A program made the position numbers and the translations under genes. DNA of 17,407 nt, taken from contig JAZSFJ010000070.1 of the NCBI GenBank assembly GCA_045532145.1, positions 1-17,407 on the forward strand, written 5' to 3'. Positions 6,134-13,312 of the stretch are shown one piece after another. The stretch comes from SIG459 sp045532145 (GTDB taxonomy: Bacteria; Bacillota; Clostridia; Oscillospirales; Oscillospiraceae). Each line of letters opens with the position of its first letter. The first letter of the stretch is position 1. The notes under the pieces were generated by a model that was given only the letters and a program-made list of their open reading frames with translations, searched no databases and had not been told where the DNA came from.

Positions 6134-7156
6134 ATGGGAAATTCTTTCGGAAATATTTATAAATTCACCATCTTCGGCCAGAGCCACGCCCCTGCTATAG
6201 GCGTCACCATAGAGGGCCTGAGAGCCGGAGAGAAGATAGATTTTGAGGCTTTGCAGAGCTTTCTTGACCGCCGGGCCCCCGGAGGAAAATATTCCACAGC
6301 CCGCAGGGAGGCGGATAAGATAGAATTTGTGGCGGGTCTGACTCCCGATGGACTGAGCTGCGGAAGCCCCATAACGGCAATAATAAGAAATACTGACGCC
6401 CGCTCCGGGGACTATTCCTATCTGGAAAATGTACCCCGCCCCGGCCACGCGGACTTCCCCGCCATGGTGAAGTACGGCGAGGGACGGGACTACGCCGGAG
6501 GCGGACAGTTTTCCGGCAGACTGACAGCCCCCTTGTGTATAGCGGGCGGCATAGCGAAGCAGATGCTTGAAAAAATGGGCGTGAGAATATCCTCCCGCAT
6601 AGTCGACCTTGGCGGCGAGACAGACGAGAAAGCCATGTTTGAGCTTATAGACTGCCTTCGCGCAGAGGGGGACAGCATAGGCGGCATGATAGAGTGCGTG
6701 GCCGAGGGAGTCCCTGCCGGTATAGGCGAACCCATGTTCGGCGGCCTTGAAAACCGCATTGCCCAGGCCGTATTCGGCATACCCGCCGTGAAAGGCATAG
6801 AGTTCGGAGCGGGAATGGCTGTGGCCGGTATGAGAGGCAGCGAGAATAACGATGAATTTTACATGGATGAGGGGCGGGTAAAAACCCGGAGCAATAATCA
6901 CGGGGGTATACTGGGCGGTATAAGCACCGGAATGCCTATAGTTTTCCGGGCAGCCGTGAAGCCCACCCCTTCCATTGCAAAGGAGCAGCGCAGTGTGGAC
7001 ATGGAAAAAGGGGAGGACACCAGCCTCTCCATCCGTGGACGCCATGACCCCTGCATAGTGCCAAGGGCTCTGCCCTGCATGGAGGCCGCCATGGCGGTGG
7101 CTCTTTATGATGCAGTTCTGGAAGCCAAGTCTGGAGGCATGAATTATGGATATTAA
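6134..7156 (+). CDS. aroC: Chorismate synthase
   Basis: Converts EPSP to chorismate with reduced FMN, the last common step. An ATG at 6128 overlaps the aroA stop, but GGAGG (6122-6126) is 7 nt from the second ATG at 6134, which I prefer; this gives 340 residues beginning MGNSFG. Conserved features are GQSH (His18), 'RRAPGG', RPGHAD (His105), 'SNNHGGILGGISTG', 'KPTPSI' and 'GRHDP'. The usual GGGRSSARETA segment reads GGGQFSGRLTA, and the protein is a little short. It overlaps the pheA start by 11 bases. Confidence 0.94.
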   Translation: MGNSFGNIYKFTIFGQSHAPAIGVTIEGLRAGEKIDFEALQSFLDRRAPGGKYSTARREADKIEFVAGLTPDGLSCGSPITAIIRNTDARSGDYSYLENVPRPGHADFPAMVKYGEGRDYAGGGQFSGRLTAPLCIAGGIAKQMLEKMGVRISSRIVDLGGETDEKAMFELIDCLRAEGDSIGGMIECVAEGVPAGIGEPMFGGLENRIAQAVFGIPAVKGIEFGAGMAVAGMRGSENNDEFYMDEGRVKTRSNNHGGILGGISTGMPIVFRAAVKPTPSIAKEQRSVDMEKGEDTSLSIRGRHDPCIVPRALPCMEAAMAVALYDAVLEAKSGGMNYGY

Positions 7157-8288
7157 AGATCTGAGAAAAGACATAGACAGCGTGGACGGAGAGCTTATAG
7201 ATCTTTTCCGCCGTCGCATGGAGCTGAGCGGGGAGATAGCCCGGTGGAAAAAGGCCGAGGGACGAGCTGTCTACGACCCTGCCCGGGAGCGGGAGAAGCT
7301 GGCTGAAATCGCCGAAAAGTCCGGGGAGGATATGCGGGAATATTCCACCATCCTCTGGTCCTTGCTTATGGACCTGAGCAAGACCTATCAGCAGAGCCTC
7401 AGCGCCGGGGAAGGGGAGCTGGGAAAGCGCATAAGTGCCGCTATTGAAAATACTCCCAAGGTGTTTCCCGGCTTTGCCAGCGTGGCCTGTCAGGGAGTGG
7501 AGGGCGCTTACTCCCAGATAGCCTGCGAGAAGCTCTTTTCTGTGCCCTCCATCATGTATTTCAAGACCTTTGACGCGGTGTTCTCCGCTATAGAGCAGGG
7601 CTTCTGCCAGTACGGCGTTTTGCCCATTGAAAACTCCACTGCAGGCAGTGTCAATCAGGTCTATGACCTTATGATGAAGCATAAGTTCCACATTGTACGC
7701 TCTGTGCGCATAAAAATCGACCACTCCCTTGTGGCCAAAAAGGGCACGAAGAAGGCAGACATTCGTGAAATAGTTTCCCATGAGCAGGCTCTGAACCAGT
7801 GCGCGGGCTACATAAAGAGCCTTGGCAAGGTTAAGGTCACTGTCTGCGAGAATACCGCGGAAGCTGCAAAGCTTGTGGCTCAGTCGGAAAGAGGGGACAT
7901 TGCCGCTCTTTGCTCCCATAATTGCGAGGACCTCTACGGCCTTCACTGCATAGAGGAATCGGTACAGGACAAGGGCAGCAACTTCACCCGCTTTATCTGC
8001 ATATCCAAGGACCTTGAGATATATCCCGGCGCGGATAAGACCAGCATTATGGCGGTCACCGCCCATAAGCCCGGCGCTCTCTATAAGCTTATGAGCCGCT
8101 TTTTTGCCTACGGCATCAACCTGACAAAGCTTGAAAGCCGCCCCCTCCCGGATAGAAACTTCGAGTTCATGTTCTACTTCGATTTGGATAAATCCGTCTG
8201 CGCACCTCAGCTTGTCCGCCTCATGGACGAAATGGGGGAGATGTGCGAGAGGTTTGAGTATTTGGGCAGCTACAGCGAGGTGGTATAA
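7146..8288 (+). CDS. pheA: Bifunctional chorismate mutase / prephenate dehydratase
   Basis: Makes prephenate from chorismate and then phenylpyruvate, leading to phenylalanine. The 380 residues contain three parts: an AroQ-type helical chorismate mutase (about 1-85, from LRKDIDSVD), a prephenate dehydratase domain (about 112-288, with GVLPIENSTAGSV at 157-169 and the catalytic TRF at 281-283), and a C-terminal ACT domain (about 298-372). The ACT domain carries the GALY (310-313) and ESRP (330-333) motifs that bind Phe in this family, so feedback inhibition by Phe is expected. GGAGG (7133-7137) lies 8 nt before the ATG inside the end of aroC. The mutase also feeds TyrA, since no separate mutase gene is seen. 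Confidence 0.96.
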   Translation: MDIKDLRKDIDSVDGELIDLFRRRMELSGEIARWKKAEGRAVYDPAREREKLAEIAEKSGEDMREYSTILWSLLMDLSKTYQQSLSAGEGELGKRISAAIENTPKVFPGFASVACQGVEGAYSQIACEKLFSVPSIMYFKTFDAVFSAIEQGFCQYGVLPIENSTAGSVNQVYDLMMKHKFHIVRSVRIKIDHSLVAKKGTKKADIREIVSHEQALNQCAGYIKSLGKVKVTVCENTAEAAKLVAQSERGDIAALCSHNCEDLYGLHCIEESVQDKGSNFTRFICISKDLEIYPGADKTSIMAVTAHKPGALYKLMSRFFAYGINLTKLESRPLPDRNFEFMFYFDLDKSVCAPQLVRLMDEMGEMCERFEYLGSYSEVV

Positions 8289-9509
8289 GTGGGCGGATAC
8301 GGACTTTTGGGCCGGAAGCTGGGCCACAGCTTCTCCCCGCAGATACACGCTGCCCTTGCCGATTATGAGTATGGCCTGTATGAGCTGGAACCGGAGGCTC
8401 TGGGAACATTTCTGGAGACCACCGCTCTTGACGGCATGAATGTGACCATGCCCTATAAAAAGGACGTGATGGCCCACTGTGCCAGTCTTTCCCCTGCTGC
8501 GGAGGCCATTGGCAGCGTGAATACCCTTGTGCGTATGCCCCATGGCTGGCATGGGGATAACACGGACTACGCGGGCTTTGCATGGATGCTTGATAGTCTG
8601 GACGTGGATGTGAAAGGCAAAAAGGCTCTTGTCTTTGGCTCCGGGGGCGCCAGCCTCACGGTGAAAAAGGTGCTTGGCGACAGGGGAGCGGGGGAGATAG
8701 TCACCGTCTCCCGCAGCGGGGAGAATAACTATGATAATCTCAATCTCCACGCCGACGCTGAAATAATCGTGAACGCCACCCCTCTGGGTATGTACCCCAA
8801 TGCAGGCGTTGCGCCTGCAAGCCTTGCGCTGTTTCCCAAATGCGAGGCTGTGCTGGACCTTGTGTATAATCCCGCCCGTACAGCCTTGCTGCTGGACGCG
8901 GAGGAAAGAGGCATAGCCAATTGCAGCGGTCTCGGTATGCTTGTGGCTCAGGCCCATGCTGCCGCAGAAATATTCTTGAATAAATCTCTGGACAGGTCTA
9001 TAATCGAGGGCATCCGACGTAGCATTGAAAATGAGACCCGGAACATAGTCCTCATAGGCATGCCCGGCAGCGGCAAGAGCAAAAAAGGAAGGCTCCTTGC
9101 CCAAAGGCTTGGCCGGGACTTTGTGGACGCCGATGAGTATTTCGCTGTTGTCCATGGAATAAGCCCCGCCGAGGCCATAGGAACTCTGGGCGAGACTGAG
9201 ATGCGGAAAATGGAGACCCAGGTGCTTCGTGAGCTTGGACAGAAAAGCGGCCTTGTTATCGCAACAGGAGGCGGCTGTGTCACAAGGGAGGAAAACTACC
9301 CCCTTTTGCACCAAAATGGCCTGATTATTTGGGTGAAGCGGCCCCTTGCTGAGCTTCCCACCAAGGGACGGCCCCTCTCCCAAAGCTGCGGAGTTTCGGA
9401 GCTCTACGCCCGGAGAGTTCGCCTTTATGAGGGCTTTGCCGATGTGAACATTGAGGTCTCGGACACGGTGGAAGCTGCGGTAGAGGCCATAATGGAGGCT
9501 ATAAAATGA
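8289..9509 (+). CDS. Fused shikimate dehydrogenase (AroE) and shikimate kinase (AroK)
   Basis: A 406-residue fusion of two consecutive pathway enzymes. Residues 1 to about 245 are shikimate dehydrogenase: LGHSFSPQIH (11-20), NVTMPYK with catalytic Lys57, NTDYAGF with Asp93, the nucleotide-binding GSGGASLTV (117-125) and NATPLGM. Residues from about 252 are shikimate kinase: P-loop GMPGSGKSKKG (257-267), 'DADEYF' with Asp280/Asp282, Arg306, GGG (327-329) and the lid Arg361 in 'KGRPL'. The usual Thr after GKS is replaced by Lys. The gene starts with GTG directly after the pheA stop with zero gap, and GAGG (8277-8280) sits 8 nt upstream. No separate aroE or aroK is present in this operon, so both halves should be active. 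Suggested naming is aroE-aroK. Confidence 0.93.
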   Translation: MGGYGLLGRKLGHSFSPQIHAALADYEYGLYELEPEALGTFLETTALDGMNVTMPYKKDVMAHCASLSPAAEAIGSVNTLVRMPHGWHGDNTDYAGFAWMLDSLDVDVKGKKALVFGSGGASLTVKKVLGDRGAGEIVTVSRSGENNYDNLNLHADAEIIVNATPLGMYPNAGVAPASLALFPKCEAVLDLVYNPARTALLLDAEERGIANCSGLGMLVAQAHAAAEIFLNKSLDRSIIEGIRRSIENETRNIVLIGMPGSGKSKKGRLLAQRLGRDFVDADEYFAVVHGISPAEAIGTLGETEMRKMETQVLRELGQKSGLVIATGGGCVTREENYPLLHQNGLIIWVKRPLAELPTKGRPLSQSCGVSELYARRVRLYEGFADVNIEVSDTVEAAVEAIMEAIK

Positions 9510-9937
9510 AGATACTTGTGATAAACGGCCCCAATCTCAATATGCTGGGCATCCGTGAGCCGGAGCTTTACGGCAAGGCGGACTACGCAGCCCTTGTGGC
9601 CTTTGCGGAAGAGGCCTGCCGGGAGGCGGGCTTTGACTGCGAGGTTTTCCAGCATAACCATGAGGGGGCGCTGGTGGACAAAATTCAGGAGGCATACGGG
9701 AATGTGGATGGCATCGTCATAAACCCCGCTGCCTATACCCATACATCCGTGGCTATTCTGGACGCTTTGAAGGCGGTGGCCATCCCCGCTGTGGAGGTGC
9801 ATCTCACCGATGTGAACTCCCGGGAGGACTTCCGGAAAATATCCTACCCCGGCAAAGCCTGCCTTGAAACATACGCGGGCTATGGCTTCGAGGGCTACCG
9901 CATGGCGGTAGAGTTTCTGAAAAATTATTTAAAGTGA
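9506..9937 (+). CDS. aroQ: 3-dehydroquinate dehydratase, type II
   Basis: Dehydrates 3-dehydroquinate to 3-dehydroshikimate; small dodecameric type II enzyme of 143 residues, full length. Landmarks are INGPNLNMLG (6-15), catalytic Tyr22 in 'ELYG', 'NHEGALVDKI', 'INPAAYTHTSVAI' and 'VEVHLTD' with His99. The ATG overlaps the preceding stop (ATGA), with GGAGG 7 nt upstream at 9494-9498. The C-terminal segment 'SYPGKACLETYAGYG' departs slightly from the usual SxxSxxAxGxIxGxG. Confidence 0.95.
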   Translation: MKILVINGPNLNMLGIREPELYGKADYAALVAFAEEACREAGFDCEVFQHNHEGALVDKIQEAYGNVDGIVINPAAYTHTSVAILDALKAVAIPAVEVHLTDVNSREDFRKISYPGKACLETYAGYGFEGYRMAVEFLKNYLK

Positions 9938-9947
9938 GCTGATATAT

Positions 9948-11135
9948 ATGATGTTTCCCGAAAAAACAATGAAATGGGGACGCAGCCGCAACTGCATCCG
10001 TGAACTTTTTGAATACGGCGCTGCCCGCAAGGCAGAGATAGGCGCAGAGAATGTGTATGACTTTTCTCTGGGCAACCCCAGTATTCCCAGCCCTCCCTGC
10101 GTCAATGAGACCATCGCCCGCCTTATCCGTGAGCAGGATCCTCTGGCCCTCCACGGCTACACCTCTGCCCCCGGCAGGCCCAGCCTCCGCAAGGCCATCG
10201 CCGATGATCTGAACGCACGCTACGGCACCGCCATGGCCCCCGGCGACATCTTTGTCACCTGCGGCGCCGCTGCAGGTCTCGCTGCCTTCCTTCGCGGCCT
10301 GCTTATGCCCGGCGACGAGGTAATAGCCTTTGCCCCCTTCTTCCCTGAGTACACCGTGTTCACTGAGGCTTCCGGCGGCAAGCTTGTCACCGTACCCCTT
10401 TCTGAGCCCGATTTCCAGATGAACTTCGAGGGTCTTGCCTCTGCAATCACCGAGCGCACCCGCTGCGTCATTGTCAACTCCCCCAATAACCCCTCCGGCG
10501 TTGTCCTCACCCGGGAGAGCATTCAGGGTATGGCGGACATACTCAATGCCGCTCAGGAGAAGTACGGCCAGCCCATCTACATCCTCAGCGATGAGCCCTA
10601 CAGAGAGCTTGTGTATGACGGCGTGGAAGTGCCCTGCATCATGAATTTTTATGATAACACCGTTATCTGCTACTCCTTCTCCAAGGCCCTCTCCATCCCC
10701 GGTGAGCGCATCGGCTATCTGGCTGTCAGCGATAAGCTTGCTTATCGGGAGGACGTGAACTTCGCCATTGCCGGAGCTTCCCGCGCCCTTGGTCATATCA
10801 ACGCCCCCAGCCTTTTGCAGCAGGTAATGGAGCAGTGCCTGGGCGCTGTGTCCGATGTGAGCGAGTATAAAGAGAACAGAAATATTCTCTATGGCGGACT
10901 TACTGAGCTTGGCTACAGCTGCGTTAAGCCCGACGGAGCTTTCTATCTTTTTGTCAAGGCTCTCGAGCCGGATGCCAAGGCCTTCAGCGAGCGCGCCAAG
11001 GCCCACGAGCTTCTGCTCTGCCCCGCCGATGACTTCGGCTATCCCGGATATATCCGCATAAGCTACTGCGTGGACAGGGATATGATTGTCCGCTCCATGC
11101 CCGCCTTTAAGGCCCTTATTGAAGAATATAAATAA
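9948..11135 (+). CDS. PLP-dependent class I/II aminotransferase, probably aromatic
   Basis: A 395-residue fold-type I aminotransferase. The PLP site includes NSPNNPSG (177-184), SDEPY (214-218, Asp215 and Tyr218) and Schiff-base Lys246 in YSFSKALSIPGERIGY, with Arg254 nearby. Its place as the last gene of a Phe/Tyr operon suggests it transaminates phenylpyruvate and 4-hydroxyphenylpyruvate. The sequence alone would equally allow an aspartate aminotransferase or a broad-specificity enzyme. Two ATGs (9948, 9951) are possible and the ribosome binding site is weak (AAAGTGAG). It prefers ATC for Ile where the preceding aro genes favour ATA, so it may have a different expression level or origin. 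A hairpin follows at 11141. Confidence 0.88.
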   Translation: MMFPEKTMKWGRSRNCIRELFEYGAARKAEIGAENVYDFSLGNPSIPSPPCVNETIARLIREQDPLALHGYTSAPGRPSLRKAIADDLNARYGTAMAPGDIFVTCGAAAGLAAFLRGLLMPGDEVIAFAPFFPEYTVFTEASGGKLVTVPLSEPDFQMNFEGLASAITERTRCVIVNSPNNPSGVVLTRESIQGMADILNAAQEKYGQPIYILSDEPYRELVYDGVEVPCIMNFYDNTVICYSFSKALSIPGERIGYLAVSDKLAYREDVNFAIAGASRALGHINAPSLLQQVMEQCLGAVSDVSEYKENRNILYGGLTELGYSCVKPDGAFYLFVKALEPDAKAFSERAKAHELLLCPADDFGYPGYIRISYCVDRDMIVRSMPAFKALIEEYK

Positions 11136-11136
11136 G

Positions 11137-11169
11137 CAAAAAGAACGAAGCTCCAAAGCTTCGGTCTTT
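11137..11169 (+). terminator. Probable terminator at the end of the aro operon
   Basis: CGAAGC (11146-11151) pairs with GCTTCG (11158-11163), extended by AAGA/TCTT across one mismatch. An A-rich 5' flank precedes it and a short T-rich tail (TCTTTC) follows, just after the aminotransferase stop. The tail is weak, so read-through to the stronger hairpin at 11268 is possible. Confidence 0.55.
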
Positions 11170-11179
11170 CGCATAATTC

Positions 11180-11206
11180 GTAGGGACCGGCGTCCTCGAC
11201 GGTCCG
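11180..11206 (+). repeat. GC-rich interspersed repeat, copy 1
   Basis: This 27-base stretch contains an internal GGACCG/CGGTCC hairpin (11184-11189/11200-11205). It matches, with a few differences, the reverse complement of 13430-13454. Two inverted copies in non-coding gaps 2.2 kb apart indicate a dispersed intergenic repeat family. Confidence 0.6.
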
Positions 11207-11267
11207 TGGACATGGGGCTGCGGATTGATGCGTCGCTGCGCTCCTTGCTGCCACCTCATATTTCAGC

Positions 11268-11305
11268 AAAAAAAGGAACCCTCTGCCGAAAGGGTTCCTT
11301 TTTTT
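11268..11305. terminator. Bidirectional terminator between the aro operon and the abrB-like gene
   Basis: AAAAAAAGGAACCCT (11268-11282) is perfectly complementary to AGGGTTCCTTTTTTT (11291-11305), with an 8-nt loop. Runs of seven A and seven T flank the GC core, so it works on both strands. It ends just 8 bases past the abrB-like stop codon. Confidence 0.85.
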
Positions 11306-11312
11306 ATCGTAT

Positions 11313-11558
11313 TCAGATTTTCTCTGCGAGACTCTTCACGCAGCTTTTGCAAACCAGCTTGCCCTTGTAATCTACGAGGTTTTTGGCCTCTCCGCAGAGT
11401 ATGCAGTTGGGCTGGTGCTTTCTGAGGATGATGCTGTCTCCTTCAACGTAGATCTCAACAGCGTCCTTTTCTGCAAGGTTGAAGGTCCTTCTCATCTCGA
11501 TGGGCAGCACGATTCTGCCAAGCTCATCGAGCTTACGTACAATGCCAGTGGATTTCAT
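11313..11558 (-). CDS. abrB: AbrB/SpoVT-type transition-state regulator
   Basis: An 81-residue DNA-binding protein. Residues 1-47 carry the swapped-hairpin AbrB domain (MKSTGIVRKLDELGRIVLPI, then 'EMRRTFNLAEKDAVEIYV'). The C-terminal part has two CxxC pairs (Cys52/Cys55 and Cys70/Cys73) that look like a small zinc-binding knuckle. The frame extends further upstream, but AGGAGG (11568-11573) 9 nt before ATG 11558 fixes the start. AbrB-type regulators repress stationary-phase genes; targets here are unknown. It has its own promoter and lies downstream of sigE on the same strand. The 5' leader contains a GTGTCC/GGACAC hairpin (11577-11597) next to the ribosome binding site. Confidence 0.9.
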   Translation of the reverse strand: MKSTGIVRKLDELGRIVLPIEMRRTFNLAEKDAVEIYVEGDSIILRKHQPNCILCGEAKNLVDYKGKLVCKSCVKSLAEKI

Positions 11559-11638
11559 GCTATTATTCCTCCTGAGGTGTCCGCGCACCGTGGACACATC
11601 CGCGAATGCGCAAAAATATTTAAACCTATTCCCAAAAG

Positions 11639-11667
11639 ATAATAGCAGAAACACCAGTAAAAGTCAA
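11639..11667 (-). promoter_or_regulatory. Sigma-A-type promoter of the abrB-like gene
   Basis: On the minus strand, TTGACT (11667-11662) and TATTAT (11644-11639) are separated by 17 bp. The predicted start near 11632 gives a 5' leader of about 75 nt. Each hexamer differs from consensus by one base. Confidence 0.7.
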
Positions 11668-11746
11668 TGTTAAATAGGGAGCATTGTCGTTTTTTATCAA
11701 ACTATCGTCCGCCAGTTGGAAACACTTTCCAGTAAGCTCCCGGTGC

Positions 11747-12484
11747 TCACAGCAGGCGGCTCATTTCACGCCTGAGCCGGGAGATAATGCGTTTTTCAAG
11801 CCGGGAAATATAGCTCTGGGAGATGCCCAGCGCATCGGCAACCTCCTTTTGCGTGTACTCGTTTTCCCCTCTGAGACCGAAGCGCAGGGAGATTATCTGC
11901 CTTTCCCGCTCGCTGAGCCGGTCCACCGCCTCCAGCAGTATCCGTCTTTCCGTGTCTTCCTCAATGGGACGGGAGACCTCGTCGCAGTCTGTGCCCAGAA
12001 CGTCGCTTAAAAGCAGCTCGTTGCCGTCCCAGTCGGTGTTCAGGGGCTCGTCGAAGCTGAGCTCGGTGCGAAGGGAGCTGATTTTTCTCAGGTGCATAAG
12101 TATCTCATTTTCAATGCAGCGGCTGGCGTAGGTGGCCAGTTTTATCTTTTTGTCCGGGCGAAAGGAGCCTATGGCCTTTATGAGACCTATGGTGCCTATG
12201 CTTATAAGGTCCTCAAGGCCCACTCCTGTGTTTTCAAAGCGGCGGGCTATGTAGACCACAAGACGGAGATTGTGCTCAATGAGCCTCTTTTTTGCTTCGG
12301 CGTCTCCCTGACAGAGGGCCTCCAGAGTGGCGGCCTCCTCCTCTGCGCTCAGGGGCGGGGGCAGAGTGTCGCTGCCGCCTATGTAGTGGACGCTCTCCGG
12401 CAGGCCAAGCCCCAGGGAGCCCAGACGCAGCCGCAGACGGGATATGGCGGACATGGTGCGGATATAAAAACAGCTTATCTTCAT
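11747..12484 (-). CDS. sigE: Sporulation sigma factor sigma-E precursor (pro-sigma-E)
   Basis: A 245-residue sigma-70 family factor that directs early mother-cell transcription during sporulation. Region 2 is clear (HNLRLVVYIARRFENTG, 71-87, then 'EDLISIGTIGLIKAIGSF', 91-108, and 'KLATYASRCIENEILM', 115-130). Also present are 'SFDEPLNTDWDGNELLLSDVLGTD' (region 3, 143-166) and the region 4 helix-turn-helix 'GISQSYISRLEKRI' (220-233). The match to the Bacillus sigma-E pattern, including YIGGSDTLPPPLS (34-46), is specific and not that of SigF, SigG or SigK. The first ~33 residues form a basic, hydrophobic pro-sequence to be removed by SpoIIGA. AGGAGG (12495-12500) is 10 nt before the ATG and overlaps the spoIIGA stop. 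Confidence 0.96.
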   Translation of the reverse strand: MKISCFYIRTMSAISRLRLRLGSLGLGLPESVHYIGGSDTLPPPLSAEEEAATLEALCQGDAEAKKRLIEHNLRLVVYIARRFENTGVGLEDLISIGTIGLIKAIGSFRPDKKIKLATYASRCIENEILMHLRKISSLRTELSFDEPLNTDWDGNELLLSDVLGTDCDEVSRPIEEDTERRILLEAVDRLSERERQIISLRFGLRGENEYTQKEVADALGISQSYISRLEKRIISRLRREMSRLL

Positions 12485-12498
12485 AGGATCAAAACCTC

Positions 12499-13305
12499 CT
12501 AAAATATTGCCCGGTAGCTGCCGTCGGAGCTGAGGGGGCCGGGGACTATTGCTATGTAGGCGTGGGGTGCCTCCTGCCCGTTCAGGAGAATGCGGTCGGG
12601 GCGAAAGGCGGGCAGCAGGCCGCTTGGGCTCGTGGCGGTGAGACAGGGAAATAGTCGGCAGCGTCCCCTGGCTCCCGGCAGAGCGCTTAGGGAGAGGAGC
12701 AGAGAGGGCGCATCCATGGATGCGGCGGGCTCGAGCTCCGGAAAAAGGGGGGAGAGGGCGGAAAAGTCCGCGGTCATAACGGGACGATTGGAGGAATCGG
12801 TCAGTTCATTGCCTGTGTCCCTCAGTGCGGAAAAGCTTACGCTGAGACCACGGAAGAATATTTCTGCCCGGACTGTCTCCCTGCGGGAGACCCGGCCCCT
12901 GCCTTTGAAAACAAGGCTGAGTGCGGTGTAGCAGAGAGCGAAGGATAAGATGAGGGTCCTTGGTGAAAGACTCCCCACCCGTCCGCCGCCCATGCTTACT
13001 GCCGCGTACACCGCACCTCCGAAGGCGGCGGATACGGCGAGAAATACAAGAGCTGTCCGGAGAAAAGGCCCCAGACCCCAAAAGGCGATGGCGGCCACGA
13101 GAAGCCCTCCCCCTATTTTCAGCCCCACAGCCGCCAGGTCCGGCTGCAGGGCACACAGCAGGGCGAAGACCCCGCCGAATAGGGCCCCCAGCCCCATACG
13201 CAGCCGCTTCAGGGGCAGGGCGCATATCTTCCCTGTGGCCAGAAGCAGCAGATAGTCTATGGTGAAATTCAGCAGTATCATGCTGTCGGCATATATCACT
13301 CTCAT
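12499..13305 (-). CDS. spoIIGA: Sporulation sigma-E processing protease SpoIIGA
   Basis: A membrane aspartic protease that cleaves pro-sigma-E at the sporulation septum. The 268 residues (Bacillus: about 309) have an N-terminal half of about five hydrophobic segments (roughly 7-24, 39-52, 58-76, 81-104 and 116-133). A soluble protease half follows with the catalytic motif DTGN (Asp163-Asn166) and 'RPVMTA'. The start 'MRVIYADSMILLNF' aligns with the known SpoIIGA start. No Shine-Dalgarno sequence precedes the ATG (the bases are AGCCCCC), and a -10-like element ends 8 bases upstream. It forms a two-gene operon with sigE, 14 bases downstream. Confidence 0.93.
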   Translation of the reverse strand: MRVIYADSMILLNFTIDYLLLLATGKICALPLKRLRMGLGALFGGVFALLCALQPDLAAVGLKIGGGLLVAAIAFWGLGPFLRTALVFLAVSAAFGGAVYAAVSMGGGRVGSLSPRTLILSFALCYTALSLVFKGRGRVSRRETVRAEIFFRGLSVSFSALRDTGNELTDSSNRPVMTADFSALSPLFPELEPAASMDAPSLLLSLSALPGARGRCRLFPCLTATSPSGLLPAFRPDRILLNGQEAPHAYIAIVPGPLSSDGSYRAIF

Positions 13306-13312
13306 GGGGGCT

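Noticed and set aside
6936..9383. Very long open frame (815 codons) on the minus strand
   Set aside because: It lies antisense to aroC, pheA and aroE-aroK, all with clear catalytic motifs. It is a by-product of the codon composition of those genes and its translation resembles no family I know.
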